Program-made: the position numbers and the translations under genes
The notes under the pieces: model-generated
Seen by the model: only the letters and a program-made list of their open reading frames with translations
What the model was told of the DNA's origin: nothing
Database searches by the model: none
Shown: positions 1-6,718 of the stretch, one piece after another
Layout of the letters: the number at the start of each line of letters is the position of its first letter
Position numbering within the stretch: the first letter of the stretch is position 1
Assembly (NCBI GenBank): GCA_946061355.1
Contig: CAMGRE010000096.1
Location: forward strand, 1-9,424
DNA: 9,424 nucleotides
From: an uncultured bacterium
GTDB taxonomy: Bacteria; Bacillota; Clostridia; Lachnospirales; Lachnospiraceae
Reading direction: 5' to 3'

Positions 1-240
1 TGCGACCATTGTGCCGAGAATAACCAGAAATACCAGAATTCCGACATTGTAACTGTCTGTCAGCACCCCAACGATGCCGTCCTGAAAAATGTGAAGGACC
101 GTTCCCTCAAAACTGAATCCGGAATAAAACAGCGCACCTACGGTAATTCCGATAAACAGTGAACTGTATACCTCCTTTGTGATCAGTGCCAGCGCAATGG
201 CTACCAGTGCCGGTACCAGCGCCCAAAAAGTTGCATACAT
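1..240 (-). CDS. NhaC-family Na+/H+ antiporter, N-terminal part (runs off left edge)
   Basis: Only the first 80 codons are in the window, and the frame is open to base 1. The protein starts MYATFWALVPALVAIALALI, followed by TKEVYSSLFIGITVGAL. This is the typical N-terminus of NhaC/YuiF-like sodium-proton antiporters of Clostridia, which are inner-membrane proteins of roughly 450-550 residues that exchange Na+ for H+, sometimes coupled to organic acids. Hydrophobic segments lie at about residues 5-20, 27-44 and 65-80. The ATG at 240 is preceded by GGGAGG (253-248) with a 7-nt spacer. It lies 30 nt downstream of the stop of the small gene at 271-591 with no terminator visible between, so it is probably the third gene of that operon. 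Family assignment is from recognised N-terminal sequence; ion and substrate specificity cannot be judged from this fragment. Confidence 0.82.
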   Translation of the reverse strand, partial: MYATFWALVPALVAIALALITKEVYSSLFIGITVGALFYSGFSFEGTVLHIFQDGIVGVLTDSYNVGILVFLVILGTMVA

Positions 241-270
241 CTCTTTTCCTCCCTTAGTTTTTTCTGATGA

Positions 271-591
271 TCAAATCAGATTCTCCTGTTCCCACTCCGT
301 CTTGTGGGCTTCGTACTGTTCGTTCAGCCAGTCTGTCAGCTCCCGCTTTCCCTCCTCCGAAAACGGAAATGATCTGGTGAACTTCTCTTCCTTTGTGGCT
401 TGATATCCGTAAGGACCTTTCCAGACAGTCGCATCGAGTGTGGCATTGTCATTCTTGTCTGCCGCCTTGTTAAAGAAAACATTTTCCAGAGGATTTCTCG
501 CCACCCGGTAGCGCATCCCTTTTTCGCTTCCGAAAACCGGTGTGCCATACTCATAGAATATCAAGTGATATAATTGTTCCTCCCCGATCAA
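271..591 (-). CDS. Small unrecognised protein (106 aa), TTG start coupled to the upstream glycosylase gene
   Basis: I do not recognise this protein with certainty. The chosen start is a TTG at 591-589, because AGGAGG (606-601) sits 9 nt upstream and because the TTG overlaps the TGA stop of the glycosylase gene (TTGA), a usual layout for translational coupling. The product begins MIGEEQLYHLIFYEYGTPVF and is soluble, with no membrane segment or signal peptide. It is rich in charged and aromatic residues (RYRVARNP, ATVWKGPYGY, FTRSFPFSEEGKRELTDWLN) and ends in an acidic helix-like tail (EAHKTEWEQENLI). The frame stays open upstream to an ATG at 696, but that stretch is buried in the glycosylase gene and lacks a good ribosome site. 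The next internal ATG, at 516, would discard the conserved-looking LIFYEYGTPVF block. Its position suggests it accompanies the glycosylase, but no function is assigned. Confidence 0.72.
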   Translation of the reverse strand: MIGEEQLYHLIFYEYGTPVFGSEKGMRYRVARNPLENVFFNKAADKNDNATLDATVWKGPYGYQATKEEKFTRSFPFSEEGKRELTDWLNEQYEAHKTEWEQENLI

Positions 592-1106
592 ACCGGATTC
601 CCTCCTGTTCTCTGCGTTACTGCCTGCTGCCAGCGTTCCACCAGTGCATCCAGCGACATCGCCGCATTGGCAGGGCTTGTCGATGGCAGTTCCCACATGA
701 TGTCCTGATATTCCCTGCTCTGATACTTACGGAATAGTCCGGCAGCCGTTTTTCCGTTCAGGAGTATCCTGGATACCTGCGACCCCTGCATGATCTCCCC
801 GATATCCGCCGGAATGACCTTCCGGATGCTGCTGTCACTGGATCCCCTGATCTCGCAGCTGTAAATCACATCATACAACGCAAGACGGTGTTTTGCAAGG
901 AAACGCTTCTTTTGCTCGATGCTCTCAAGCGTCCCGTCCTCCCCGAAGATGCATAAAAGCATCCGCCAGAAACGGTTCCTGGGATGTCCGTAATAGAAGC
1001 CCTGCTCCCTGGATTTCACGGAAGGGAGACTCCCCAAAATCAACACTTTGGAATCCGCTCTGTAAAAAGGCGGGAACGGATGAACAACCTGTTCGTACTC
1101 TGCCAT
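588..1106 (-). CDS. DNA-deoxyinosine (hypoxanthine-DNA) glycosylase, uracil-DNA glycosylase superfamily
   Basis: A 172-residue protein of the UDG superfamily, close to the deoxyinosine/hypoxanthine-DNA glycosylase group (family 6). These enzymes excise deaminated adenine from DNA as the first step of base excision repair in the cytoplasm. Visible motifs are VLILGSLPSVKS (residues 21-32), the first active-site loop; FYYGHPRNRFW (37-47), with Asn-44 in the region of the family's catalytic Asn; LALYDVI (75-81); and ELPSTSPANA (139-148), the family-typical C-terminal DNA-binding motif. The length fits the family. The ATG at 1106 is preferred because GGAAGGAAGG (1126-1117) precedes it by 10 nt and the protein then begins just before the conserved core. 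An ATG at 1157 would add 17 residues but has no ribosome site and lies against the inverted repeat. It is the first gene of a likely three-gene minus-strand operon. Lesion specificity is inferred from the family, not shown by the sequence. Confidence 0.88.
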   Translation of the reverse strand: MAEYEQVVHPFPPFYRADSKVLILGSLPSVKSREQGFYYGHPRNRFWRMLLCIFGEDGTLESIEQKKRFLAKHRLALYDVIYSCEIRGSSDSSIRKVIPADIGEIMQGSQVSRILLNGKTAAGLFRKYQSREYQDIMWELPSTSPANAAMSLDALVERWQQAVTQRTGGNPV

Positions 1107-1157
1107 AATTTCTGTGCCTTCCTTCCAAAATAGCCGTTTTCCGTTCTTTACAAGCAT

Positions 1158-1189
1158 TTTACTTTATTTTATCATGAAAATAAAGTAAA
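1158..1189. promoter_or_regulatory. Perfect 13-bp inverted repeat in the divergent intergenic region; candidate operator or overlapping promoters
   Basis: The left arm, TTTACTTTATTTT (1158-1170), is matched without error by the right arm, AAAATAAAGTAAA (1177-1189), around the 6-base spacer ATCATG. It lies between the glycosylase gene (minus) and the hybrid kinase gene (plus). TTTACT and TAAAGT at its ends are 17 bases apart, so the same repeat reads as a weak -35/-10 pair on both strands, which would place overlapping divergent promoters inside it. The arms are nearly pure A/T and the element is centred between two start codons, so an operator or promoter pair is more likely than a terminator. 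The protein that would bind it is not identifiable. Confidence 0.5.
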
Positions 1190-1220
1190 CAGCCGCAAAC
1201 CACTACGACACAATAAAGCG

Positions 1221-1225
1221 GGAGG
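1221..1225 (+). promoter_or_regulatory. Ribosome binding site of the Cache-type hybrid kinase
   Basis: GGAGG lies 6 nt before the ATG at 1232 and fixes the start of the kinase; no other in-frame start with a ribosome site is present upstream. Confidence 0.8.
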
Positions 1226-1231
1226 CGCTTT

Positions 1232-3373
1232 ATGAATACGCTGAAATCCTTTCAAAACAGAATCATTCTTCTTATTGCCGCAAGCCTCATCATAGCTGCG
1301 GCGTTCATCACCGCGATCGGCCTGCGCAATACAAGCAGTATTCAGGAAAACGATGCCAGACAGATCATGTCTCTTCTGTGCACCCAGAATGCCGATAAAC
1401 TGGACAATCATTTCCGCAACACAGAACAGATCGTACACATTCTGTATGATTATACCATGAAAGAATTAGAAAGAACAGATGACATTTACAATCCTCCCGA
1501 CACGGATTCCATCATCCGCCATGTCCGCATCATGTCCTACGGAGCCGTCAATAATACGGAAGCGTCAGCGGCAGTGTATCTGCGTTTTGATCCGGACCGT
1601 TTTGCATCCTCCGGCTTTTTCCTCACCCGGAGTCAAAACGGCTTCCACGAGGCGCCGCTCACAGATCTGAATGCTTTTGAGCCCACGGACATCAGTCATG
1701 TCGGCTGGTACTATCTCCCCATGGAAAACCGTGAGCCGATGTGGATGGCTCCCTACTATAACAATAATATTCAGGTTTATATGATCTCGTATGTGATCCC
1801 GATCTTTTATCAGGATACCTTTCTCGGGATCATCGGTATGGATCTCGACCTGAATTCGTTAAAGAGTCTGATCAACGAGGGGAATCTCTCTCCGAACAGT
1901 TATGCCTATCTGTCCGATCAGGACGGTAACATGATCTATGATACCGTGGACCGGTCACAGGACAGCGACTGGATGACGTACTCTCAGGAACTGACCAACG
2001 GTATGACTCTGTCCGTGACATCACCCGTCGACGAGATCAATCCGTCCTCCCCTGAACTGATCCGGGATATTATTCTGGCCGTCCTTGCTGTCATGATCGA
2101 CACGATCGGCCTCGCCGCCCTGCTGGCCGTCCGTCTGAACAATACCCTCAGTGCTACATTATCGGAATCCCAGCAGTCCCAACAGCTGGCTTACGAAGCA
2201 GCCAACAAGGCAAACAACGCCAAATCCGAATTCCTGTCCAGAATGTCACACGATATCCGGACACCGCTCAACGGCATCAAAGGCATGATCGAGATCCTGC
2301 GGAAAAACAGGCAGAACCCGGAAAAGGTGGACGACTGTATCGATAAAATCGATATCTCTGCCAGCCATCTGCTCTCGCTCTTAAATGACATTCTCGATCT
2401 GCAGAAACTCGAGAGCGGAAAAATGGTCTTTTCCAGAGAACCGTTTAACCTGAATCAACTGCTGGACAGTTGTATTGTGATCACACAGACGCTCGCTGTC
2501 GAGCAGGAACTCACGATCTGTTTTGAAAAAACAGGGATCGTCCACCCGAATCTCTACGGCAGCCCTTCCCACCTCAGACAGATCTTTCTCAATGTACTGT
2601 CGAATGCCGCAAAATACAACAAGCAGCACGGTTCCATCACCATCCGGGCCGGAGAACTCGCCTTTCAGGATAATATTGCCCGTTTCTACTTTACATTTGA
2701 AGATACCGGTATCGGCATGAGCAAAGACTACCTGGAACACATATTTGATCCTTTTTCCCAGGAGAATCCGGGATTTCGCACCACATACACCGGAAGCGGT
2801 CTGGGAATGCCTATCATCAAAAATATTGTTGACCGCATGAACGGAACCGTCACCGCCACAAGCGAAGAGGGCAAGGGCACCAAAGTCCGCATTGAACTCG
2901 CCTTTGAAATCTGTGAAGATACGTGCAGGGAACCCGAAACCATATCAGGCCATGCGGAATACAGCGGTCTGAAAGTACTTGTGGCAGAAGATAACAGCAT
3001 CAATATGGAAATCACAAAATATCTCCTGGAGGATGTCGGAATCACGGTGACTCCTGCCGAAAACGGCCGGGAGGCTCTGGACCTCTTTACGGCCAGCGAT
3101 CCCGGCTCTTACAGCCTGATCTTTATGGATATCATGATGCCGGTGATGGACGGGCTCACTGCCACGAAAGAGATCCGATCTCTTCCCAGACCGGATGCTG
3201 CTTCTGTGCCCATCATCGCCCTGACCGCCAACGCTTTCACGGAAAATATCAAAAAGTGTCAGGAAGCAGGGATGAATGACCACATTGCCAAACCACTTGA
3301 CATAAACAAGGTCTATCGGATACTTGCACAATATATCCTGCAGCGGGAGGAGGATTCCCATGACGAATCATGA
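1232..3373 (+). CDS. Membrane hybrid histidine kinase: Cache-like sensor, HisKA, HATPase, receiver
   Basis: A 713-residue inner-membrane sensor kinase. TM1 (about 11-31) and TM2 (about 279-301) enclose an extracellular region of about 245 residues that resembles a double Cache (dCache_1) domain. Its markers are GWYYLPMENREPMW (158-171), VIPIFYQDTFLGIIGMDLDL (188-207) and a second lobe with SDQDGNMIYD (228-237). A short helical linker leads to HisKA (SEFLSRMSHDIRTPLNG, phospho-acceptor His-340). The ATPase has its N box (Asn-458), G1 box DTGIGM (491-496), F box FDPF (505-508) and G2 box GSGLGM (521-526). The receiver has the acidic pair Glu-586/Asp-587, phospho-acceptor Asp-633, Thr-665 and Lys-687. 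All catalytic residues are present, so it should be active. There is no HPt or output domain, so the phosphoryl group must pass to another protein. Its 3' end overlaps the permease start by 14 nt. The Arg of the known amino-acid-binding dCache motif (R-x-W-Y) seems replaced by Val-157, so the ligand is uncertain. Confidence 0.92.
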   Translation: MNTLKSFQNRIILLIAASLIIAAAFITAIGLRNTSSIQENDARQIMSLLCTQNADKLDNHFRNTEQIVHILYDYTMKELERTDDIYNPPDTDSIIRHVRIMSYGAVNNTEASAAVYLRFDPDRFASSGFFLTRSQNGFHEAPLTDLNAFEPTDISHVGWYYLPMENREPMWMAPYYNNNIQVYMISYVIPIFYQDTFLGIIGMDLDLNSLKSLINEGNLSPNSYAYLSDQDGNMIYDTVDRSQDSDWMTYSQELTNGMTLSVTSPVDEINPSSPELIRDIILAVLAVMIDTIGLAALLAVRLNNTLSATLSESQQSQQLAYEAANKANNAKSEFLSRMSHDIRTPLNGIKGMIEILRKNRQNPEKVDDCIDKIDISASHLLSLLNDILDLQKLESGKMVFSREPFNLNQLLDSCIVITQTLAVEQELTICFEKTGIVHPNLYGSPSHLRQIFLNVLSNAAKYNKQHGSITIRAGELAFQDNIARFYFTFEDTGIGMSKDYLEHIFDPFSQENPGFRTTYTGSGLGMPIIKNIVDRMNGTVTATSEEGKGTKVRIELAFEICEDTCREPETISGHAEYSGLKVLVAEDNSINMEITKYLLEDVGITVTPAENGREALDLFTASDPGSYSLIFMDIMMPVMDGLTATKEIRSLPRPDAASVPIIALTANAFTENIKKCQEAGMNDHIAKPLDINKVYRILAQYILQREEDSHDES
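3345..3353 (+). promoter_or_regulatory. Ribosome binding site inside the kinase gene that sets the permease start
   Basis: GGGAGGAGG lies within the last codons of the kinase gene, 6 nt before the ATG at 3360. It decides between the two in-frame permease starts and shows that permease translation is initiated inside the upstream coding region. Confidence 0.75.
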
Positions 3374-4598
3374 TACAGATTATTTGGAAAACACTGAAAA
3401 CCATACACTTAAGACAGCCGATCTCACCTTCTGTGAAGCGGTTGCCTTTCTCGTGGGTTCCAATATCGGCTCCGGCATCCTAGGGCTTGCATATACCGCG
3501 CGCTTTGCAGGCTGGCCTGTCCTGACGGTCTGGCTTATCATCGCCGGTGTTTTCACCACCTTCTCCATGCTTTACCTCGCGGAAGTCTGCCTGCGCACCA
3601 AGGCCCCGTTGCAGCTCCCGGGTCTCGCCGAAAAGTATGTCGGTGGAATCAGTGCCGGTCTGATCTACCTGGCTCTGTTCATCAACTGTATGAGTTGTAT
3701 CATCATCTATACCAGCTATTCCGGGAACATCATGCTCACGCTGTTTGGGATGCCGCAGTGGATCGGCAGCCTGCTCTTCACGATTCCCTGTGTGCTTGTC
3801 ATCTGGTTTGGCCTGAAGGCAGTTGGTATATGGGAAAAGTTTGTATCCAGCGGTATGATCGTTCTGCTGCTCATCCTCATTGCCGCATCCCTGTTGTCCG
3901 CGAAGTCCGACATCACCCGCACCCTGTACACGAACTGGCACTATGGCATTCCTCTGTTCAATAATGCCGTCTTCTGCTATGTCGCACAGTATGCGGTGCC
4001 GGAACTTGCCCGAGGAATGCGCCGCACTCCGCATAAACTTCCCCGTGCCATCATCATCGGAATGGTCGTCACAGGCTTTTTGTTATCGGCTGCGCCGGCA
4101 GCGCTCCTGTCCCTGACCGGGCCGGAATCTCTCTCGCCCTCTGCCCCGCATACATGGGGATATCTGTTGGGTCAATGGGCATTCTATGCCGCGCATCTCT
4201 TTGCCTTGTGTGCCATAATAACCTCTTTCTGGACTGTCGGGGAATCCATGGTCACATCGACCGTCGATATGTTCCATTTATCGGATGAGCGGAATTTCTG
4301 CACGCGCTTCTTCGTCCTGTTCTGCACCGTAGTTCCTCCCTTCCTGCTTGCGCACACACATCTGATCGACTTTATCGATGCCATCGGCTGGGCAGCAATC
4401 TTTGGCGACATCATCCTGTCCTTCCTGCCCTGCCTGATCCTGATCCGCGCACGCAAAAAAGGGGATCAGCAACCTGCGTGGAAATGCGGGTGGTATGCCC
4501 ATCCGGCAGTCATGACTCTACTGATCCTCACTTATTTTCTCGTATGTGGATATTGTATATTTTCTCTCTTCGGTTTTCTGCCTGCGCATTGGTCCTGA
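3360..4598 (+). CDS. Amino acid permease, aromatic amino acid (HAAAP/Trp_Tyr_perm-like) family
   Basis: A 412-residue polytopic membrane protein with about 11 hydrophobic segments (roughly 23-47, 50-68, 92-117, 128-148, 155-172, 188-206, 221-248, 265-290, 306-325, 330-352 and 372-397). The signature VGSNIGSGILGLAYTARFAG (32-51 region) in the first helix is the unwound substrate and ion-binding motif of the amino acid/polyamine/organocation superfamily. Its form is closest to the HAAAP group (TyrP, Mtr, TnaB), proton symporters for tyrosine or tryptophan. The length matches that family (about 400-415). The ATG at 3360 is chosen because GGGAGGAGG (3345-3353) precedes it by 6 nt. An in-frame ATG at 3324 would put 12 extra polar residues inside the kinase gene and has no ribosome site. 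The start overlaps the kinase stop (3371-3373) by 14 nt, so the two are very probably co-transcribed and translationally coupled. Substrate is inferred from the family only. Confidence 0.83.
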   Translation: MTNHDTDYLENTENHTLKTADLTFCEAVAFLVGSNIGSGILGLAYTARFAGWPVLTVWLIIAGVFTTFSMLYLAEVCLRTKAPLQLPGLAEKYVGGISAGLIYLALFINCMSCIIIYTSYSGNIMLTLFGMPQWIGSLLFTIPCVLVIWFGLKAVGIWEKFVSSGMIVLLLILIAASLLSAKSDITRTLYTNWHYGIPLFNNAVFCYVAQYAVPELARGMRRTPHKLPRAIIIGMVVTGFLLSAAPAALLSLTGPESLSPSAPHTWGYLLGQWAFYAAHLFALCAIITSFWTVGESMVTSTVDMFHLSDERNFCTRFFVLFCTVVPPFLLAHTHLIDFIDAIGWAAIFGDIILSFLPCLILIRARKKGDQQPAWKCGWYAHPAVMTLLILTYFLVCGYCIFSLFGFLPAHWS

Positions 4599-4627
4599 TG
4601 CTGCCACCGATCACCTTCTGTGAACCA

Positions 4628-6718
4628 TCACATGCGGCTTATGCATTTGATGATGTAACCGTATTTCCCAAGCAGTTCCTCATGATGCGCCCCGATGTAC
4701 TCCGGATCCGGCTCCTGTGCGGCGAACTGCATCTTTTCCGCCATATCACCGAGTTCCATAAGTCCGAGTGTGCGTGAAACTCCCTTTAATCCATGGACTT
4801 CTACCGCATAATTCTTCCAGTCCTCTTTATCAAACAATGCAGTGAGTTTCTCATCGGTTCTTTCATTGGCAAAATCGTGAAGCAGTTCGATATAGAACTC
4901 CTCACTTCCGCCACAGTAATCTAACGCCGTAGCCATATCCAGATCCGACACGCACTTCTTAAAGCCTGCCAACCCTGTTCCGGGCTCCATATCCGGCGCC
5001 GGAGGATTCTGCCCCGCCTGATTGCCATCCTGCTCCTGACATGCTCCCGCTGTTATTCCGGTCTGTTCCCCGTTCCGCTCCAGGCCTTCCTCCACGATCA
5101 TCCCATTCTGTTCCTGATCTGCATTCTCGCTCTCATACCGGATCTTATCTTTTGGAAGATAGCGCATCAGCATATTTTCCAGTGCTTCCCCGCTGACCGG
5201 TTTGGAGAGATAATCCGTAAACCCTTCCTCCAGATACTTTCCGCGCATTCCGGTCAATGCATTGGCCGTCAGCATAATCACCGGCGTATCTTTGTTGGGA
5301 TTCCTGTCAAGTTCCTGCATTTTGTGGAACGTTTCGATTCCGTCCATCACCGGCATCATATGATCCATAAAGATCACATCATACTGTGTGGAAGCCACCA
5401 TCTCCAGACATTTCTGTCCGGAAGAAGCCAGATTGACGCAGACCTTGTTACGCTTGAGCAGATTCTGAAATACCCGCAGATTCATCCCGACATCATCTAC
5501 CACGAGAACACGTGCCGTCTCTGCGCTGAATTTCCGGCTGTTATGCTTCACGTTCTTATCCACGCGCTGCTTATTGATATCAAAAGTTCCGAGCGGTGTG
5601 GCATCTGCGATCTTCTGCGGCAATTTCACAGTAAAAACAGAGCCTTTTCCATAGGTACTGTTTACTTCTATCGTGCCGCTCATCAGTTCCACGAGCTGTC
5701 TGGTAATCGCCATGCCAAGCCCGGTTCCCTCAATCCCCTGATTCCGCTTGAGATCAAACCGTTCAAATTTCCCAAACAGCTTCTGCAGGCTCTCCTCTTT
5801 CATTCCGATTCCGGTATCCTCTACCTGTATCAGGAGCGCAAACTGTCCATCCTCCGTCCGCTCTCCGCTCATCCGCAGGATCACCTGACCGCTCTCCGTA
5901 TACTTCACGGCATTTGACAACAGATTGAGTATGATCTGACGGATGCGGATCATGTCACCCACGAGACATACCGGCAGCGCTTCATCACACTCCACACGGA
6001 ACGCAAGTCCTTTGTCCTCCGCCCGGTTCACTGTCATGTTGTAACCATCCACAGCGAGAGAAGCGATCTCATATTGCGCTGCGACAATCTCCATCTTGCC
6101 TGCTTCGATCTTTGAGATATCGAGAATATCATTGACGATCGACAAAAGCGCTGCCGCCGAGTTGGAAACGGCATCCGCATATTCCAGGATCTGTTCATCC
6201 TCCGACTCACGCATGATCATCTCGTTCATTCCGATAATAGCATTGATGGGTGTCCGGATCTCATGGGACATCTGCGAGAGGAATTCCGATTTGGCGCGGT
6301 TTGCCGCCCTCGCTTCCATACACTTGGCATATACCAGTTTTGACATATCGTCAACGCTCTTCTCTTTTTCCGCGATCTCCTGCTCCCTGAACGCAATCAT
6401 CTTCATGAAATACTTCAGGAACAGACTTGCGCCGCCAAACACCACATAGAACAGCGTCACTTCCACGATCGTAAGTGTCCCCTCCATCCCCGGATAGCCT
6501 GCAGCCGCCCCTCCCAGGATAATCAGCATCGTGAATGCAAGAATATAATTATATAATTTATACTTCTTATAAATAAGCGGAACAAAAATGTTGACTGTCA
6601 GCATTATGATAAACACGCCGGCATCTTTACACAGTTCTCCTATCCATAACGCAAACAGACAACATATGATGATTGTCAGGATACCCCAGCGTACCGGGCG
6701 CTCTTTTTCGTTCTTCAT
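4628..6718 (-). CDS. Membrane hybrid histidine kinase: 4TM, HisKA, HATPase, receiver, HPt
   Basis: A 696-residue sensor kinase. Four hydrophobic segments (about 12-28, 34-50, 56-73 and 84-104) have only short loops, so there is no extracellular sensor domain. It may sense the membrane or an interacting protein. A charged helix (105-140) joins HisKA (SEFLSQMSHEIRTPINAIIG, His-152). The ATPase shows the N box (NLLSNAVKY, Asn-269), G1 DTGIGM (301-306) and G2 GTGLGM (331-336). The receiver shows Asp-408/Asp-409, phospho-acceptor Asp-452, Thr-484 and Lys-506. A low-complexity Gln/Glu/Gly/Pro linker (about 527-583) leads to an HPt domain with EVHGLKGVSRTLG, phospho-acceptor His-642. All relay residues are intact, giving a His-Asp-His relay that should end on an external response regulator. 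The ATG directly follows the TAA of the lipid-kinase-like gene; AAAGGGGG (6737-6730) is 11 nt upstream. The gene is convergent with the permease, 29 nt away. Confidence 0.93.
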   Translation of the reverse strand: MKNEKERPVRWGILTIIICCLFALWIGELCKDAGVFIIMLTVNIFVPLIYKKYKLYNYILAFTMLIILGGAAAGYPGMEGTLTIVEVTLFYVVFGGASLFLKYFMKMIAFREQEIAEKEKSVDDMSKLVYAKCMEARAANRAKSEFLSQMSHEIRTPINAIIGMNEMIMRESEDEQILEYADAVSNSAAALLSIVNDILDISKIEAGKMEIVAAQYEIASLAVDGYNMTVNRAEDKGLAFRVECDEALPVCLVGDMIRIRQIILNLLSNAVKYTESGQVILRMSGERTEDGQFALLIQVEDTGIGMKEESLQKLFGKFERFDLKRNQGIEGTGLGMAITRQLVELMSGTIEVNSTYGKGSVFTVKLPQKIADATPLGTFDINKQRVDKNVKHNSRKFSAETARVLVVDDVGMNLRVFQNLLKRNKVCVNLASSGQKCLEMVASTQYDVIFMDHMMPVMDGIETFHKMQELDRNPNKDTPVIMLTANALTGMRGKYLEEGFTDYLSKPVSGEALENMLMRYLPKDKIRYESENADQEQNGMIVEEGLERNGEQTGITAGACQEQDGNQAGQNPPAPDMEPGTGLAGFKKCVSDLDMATALDYCGGSEEFYIELLHDFANERTDEKLTALFDKEDWKNYAVEVHGLKGVSRTLGLMELGDMAEKMQFAAQEPDPEYIGAHHEELLGKYGYIIKCISRM

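Noticed and set aside
263..280. Inverted repeat TCTGAT...ATCAGA at the end of the small gene, considered as a terminator
   Set aside because: Only 6 bp with a 6-base loop, and the minus-strand transcript continues with A rather than U, so it does not fit an intrinsic terminator; read-through into the antiporter is expected.
179..403. Plus-strand open frame of 74 codons near the left edge
   Set aside because: It runs opposite the antiporter and small-protein coding sequences and resembles antisense translation (Ser/Phe-rich), without a domain.
3324..3359. Longer permease start at the ATG at 3324
   Set aside because: No ribosome site in front of it, whereas GGGAGGAGG precedes the ATG at 3360 at proper spacing.
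3480..4034. Minus-strand open frame of 184 codons opposite the permease
   Set aside because: Highly charged antisense of hydrophobic helices; no motif and no context supporting a gene.
5324..5917. Plus-strand open frame of 197 codons opposite the second hybrid kinase
   Set aside because: It lies fully opposite the receiver and ATPase coding sequence, whose motifs are intact; its product is His/Leu-rich with no recognisable domain, and I see no ribosome site.
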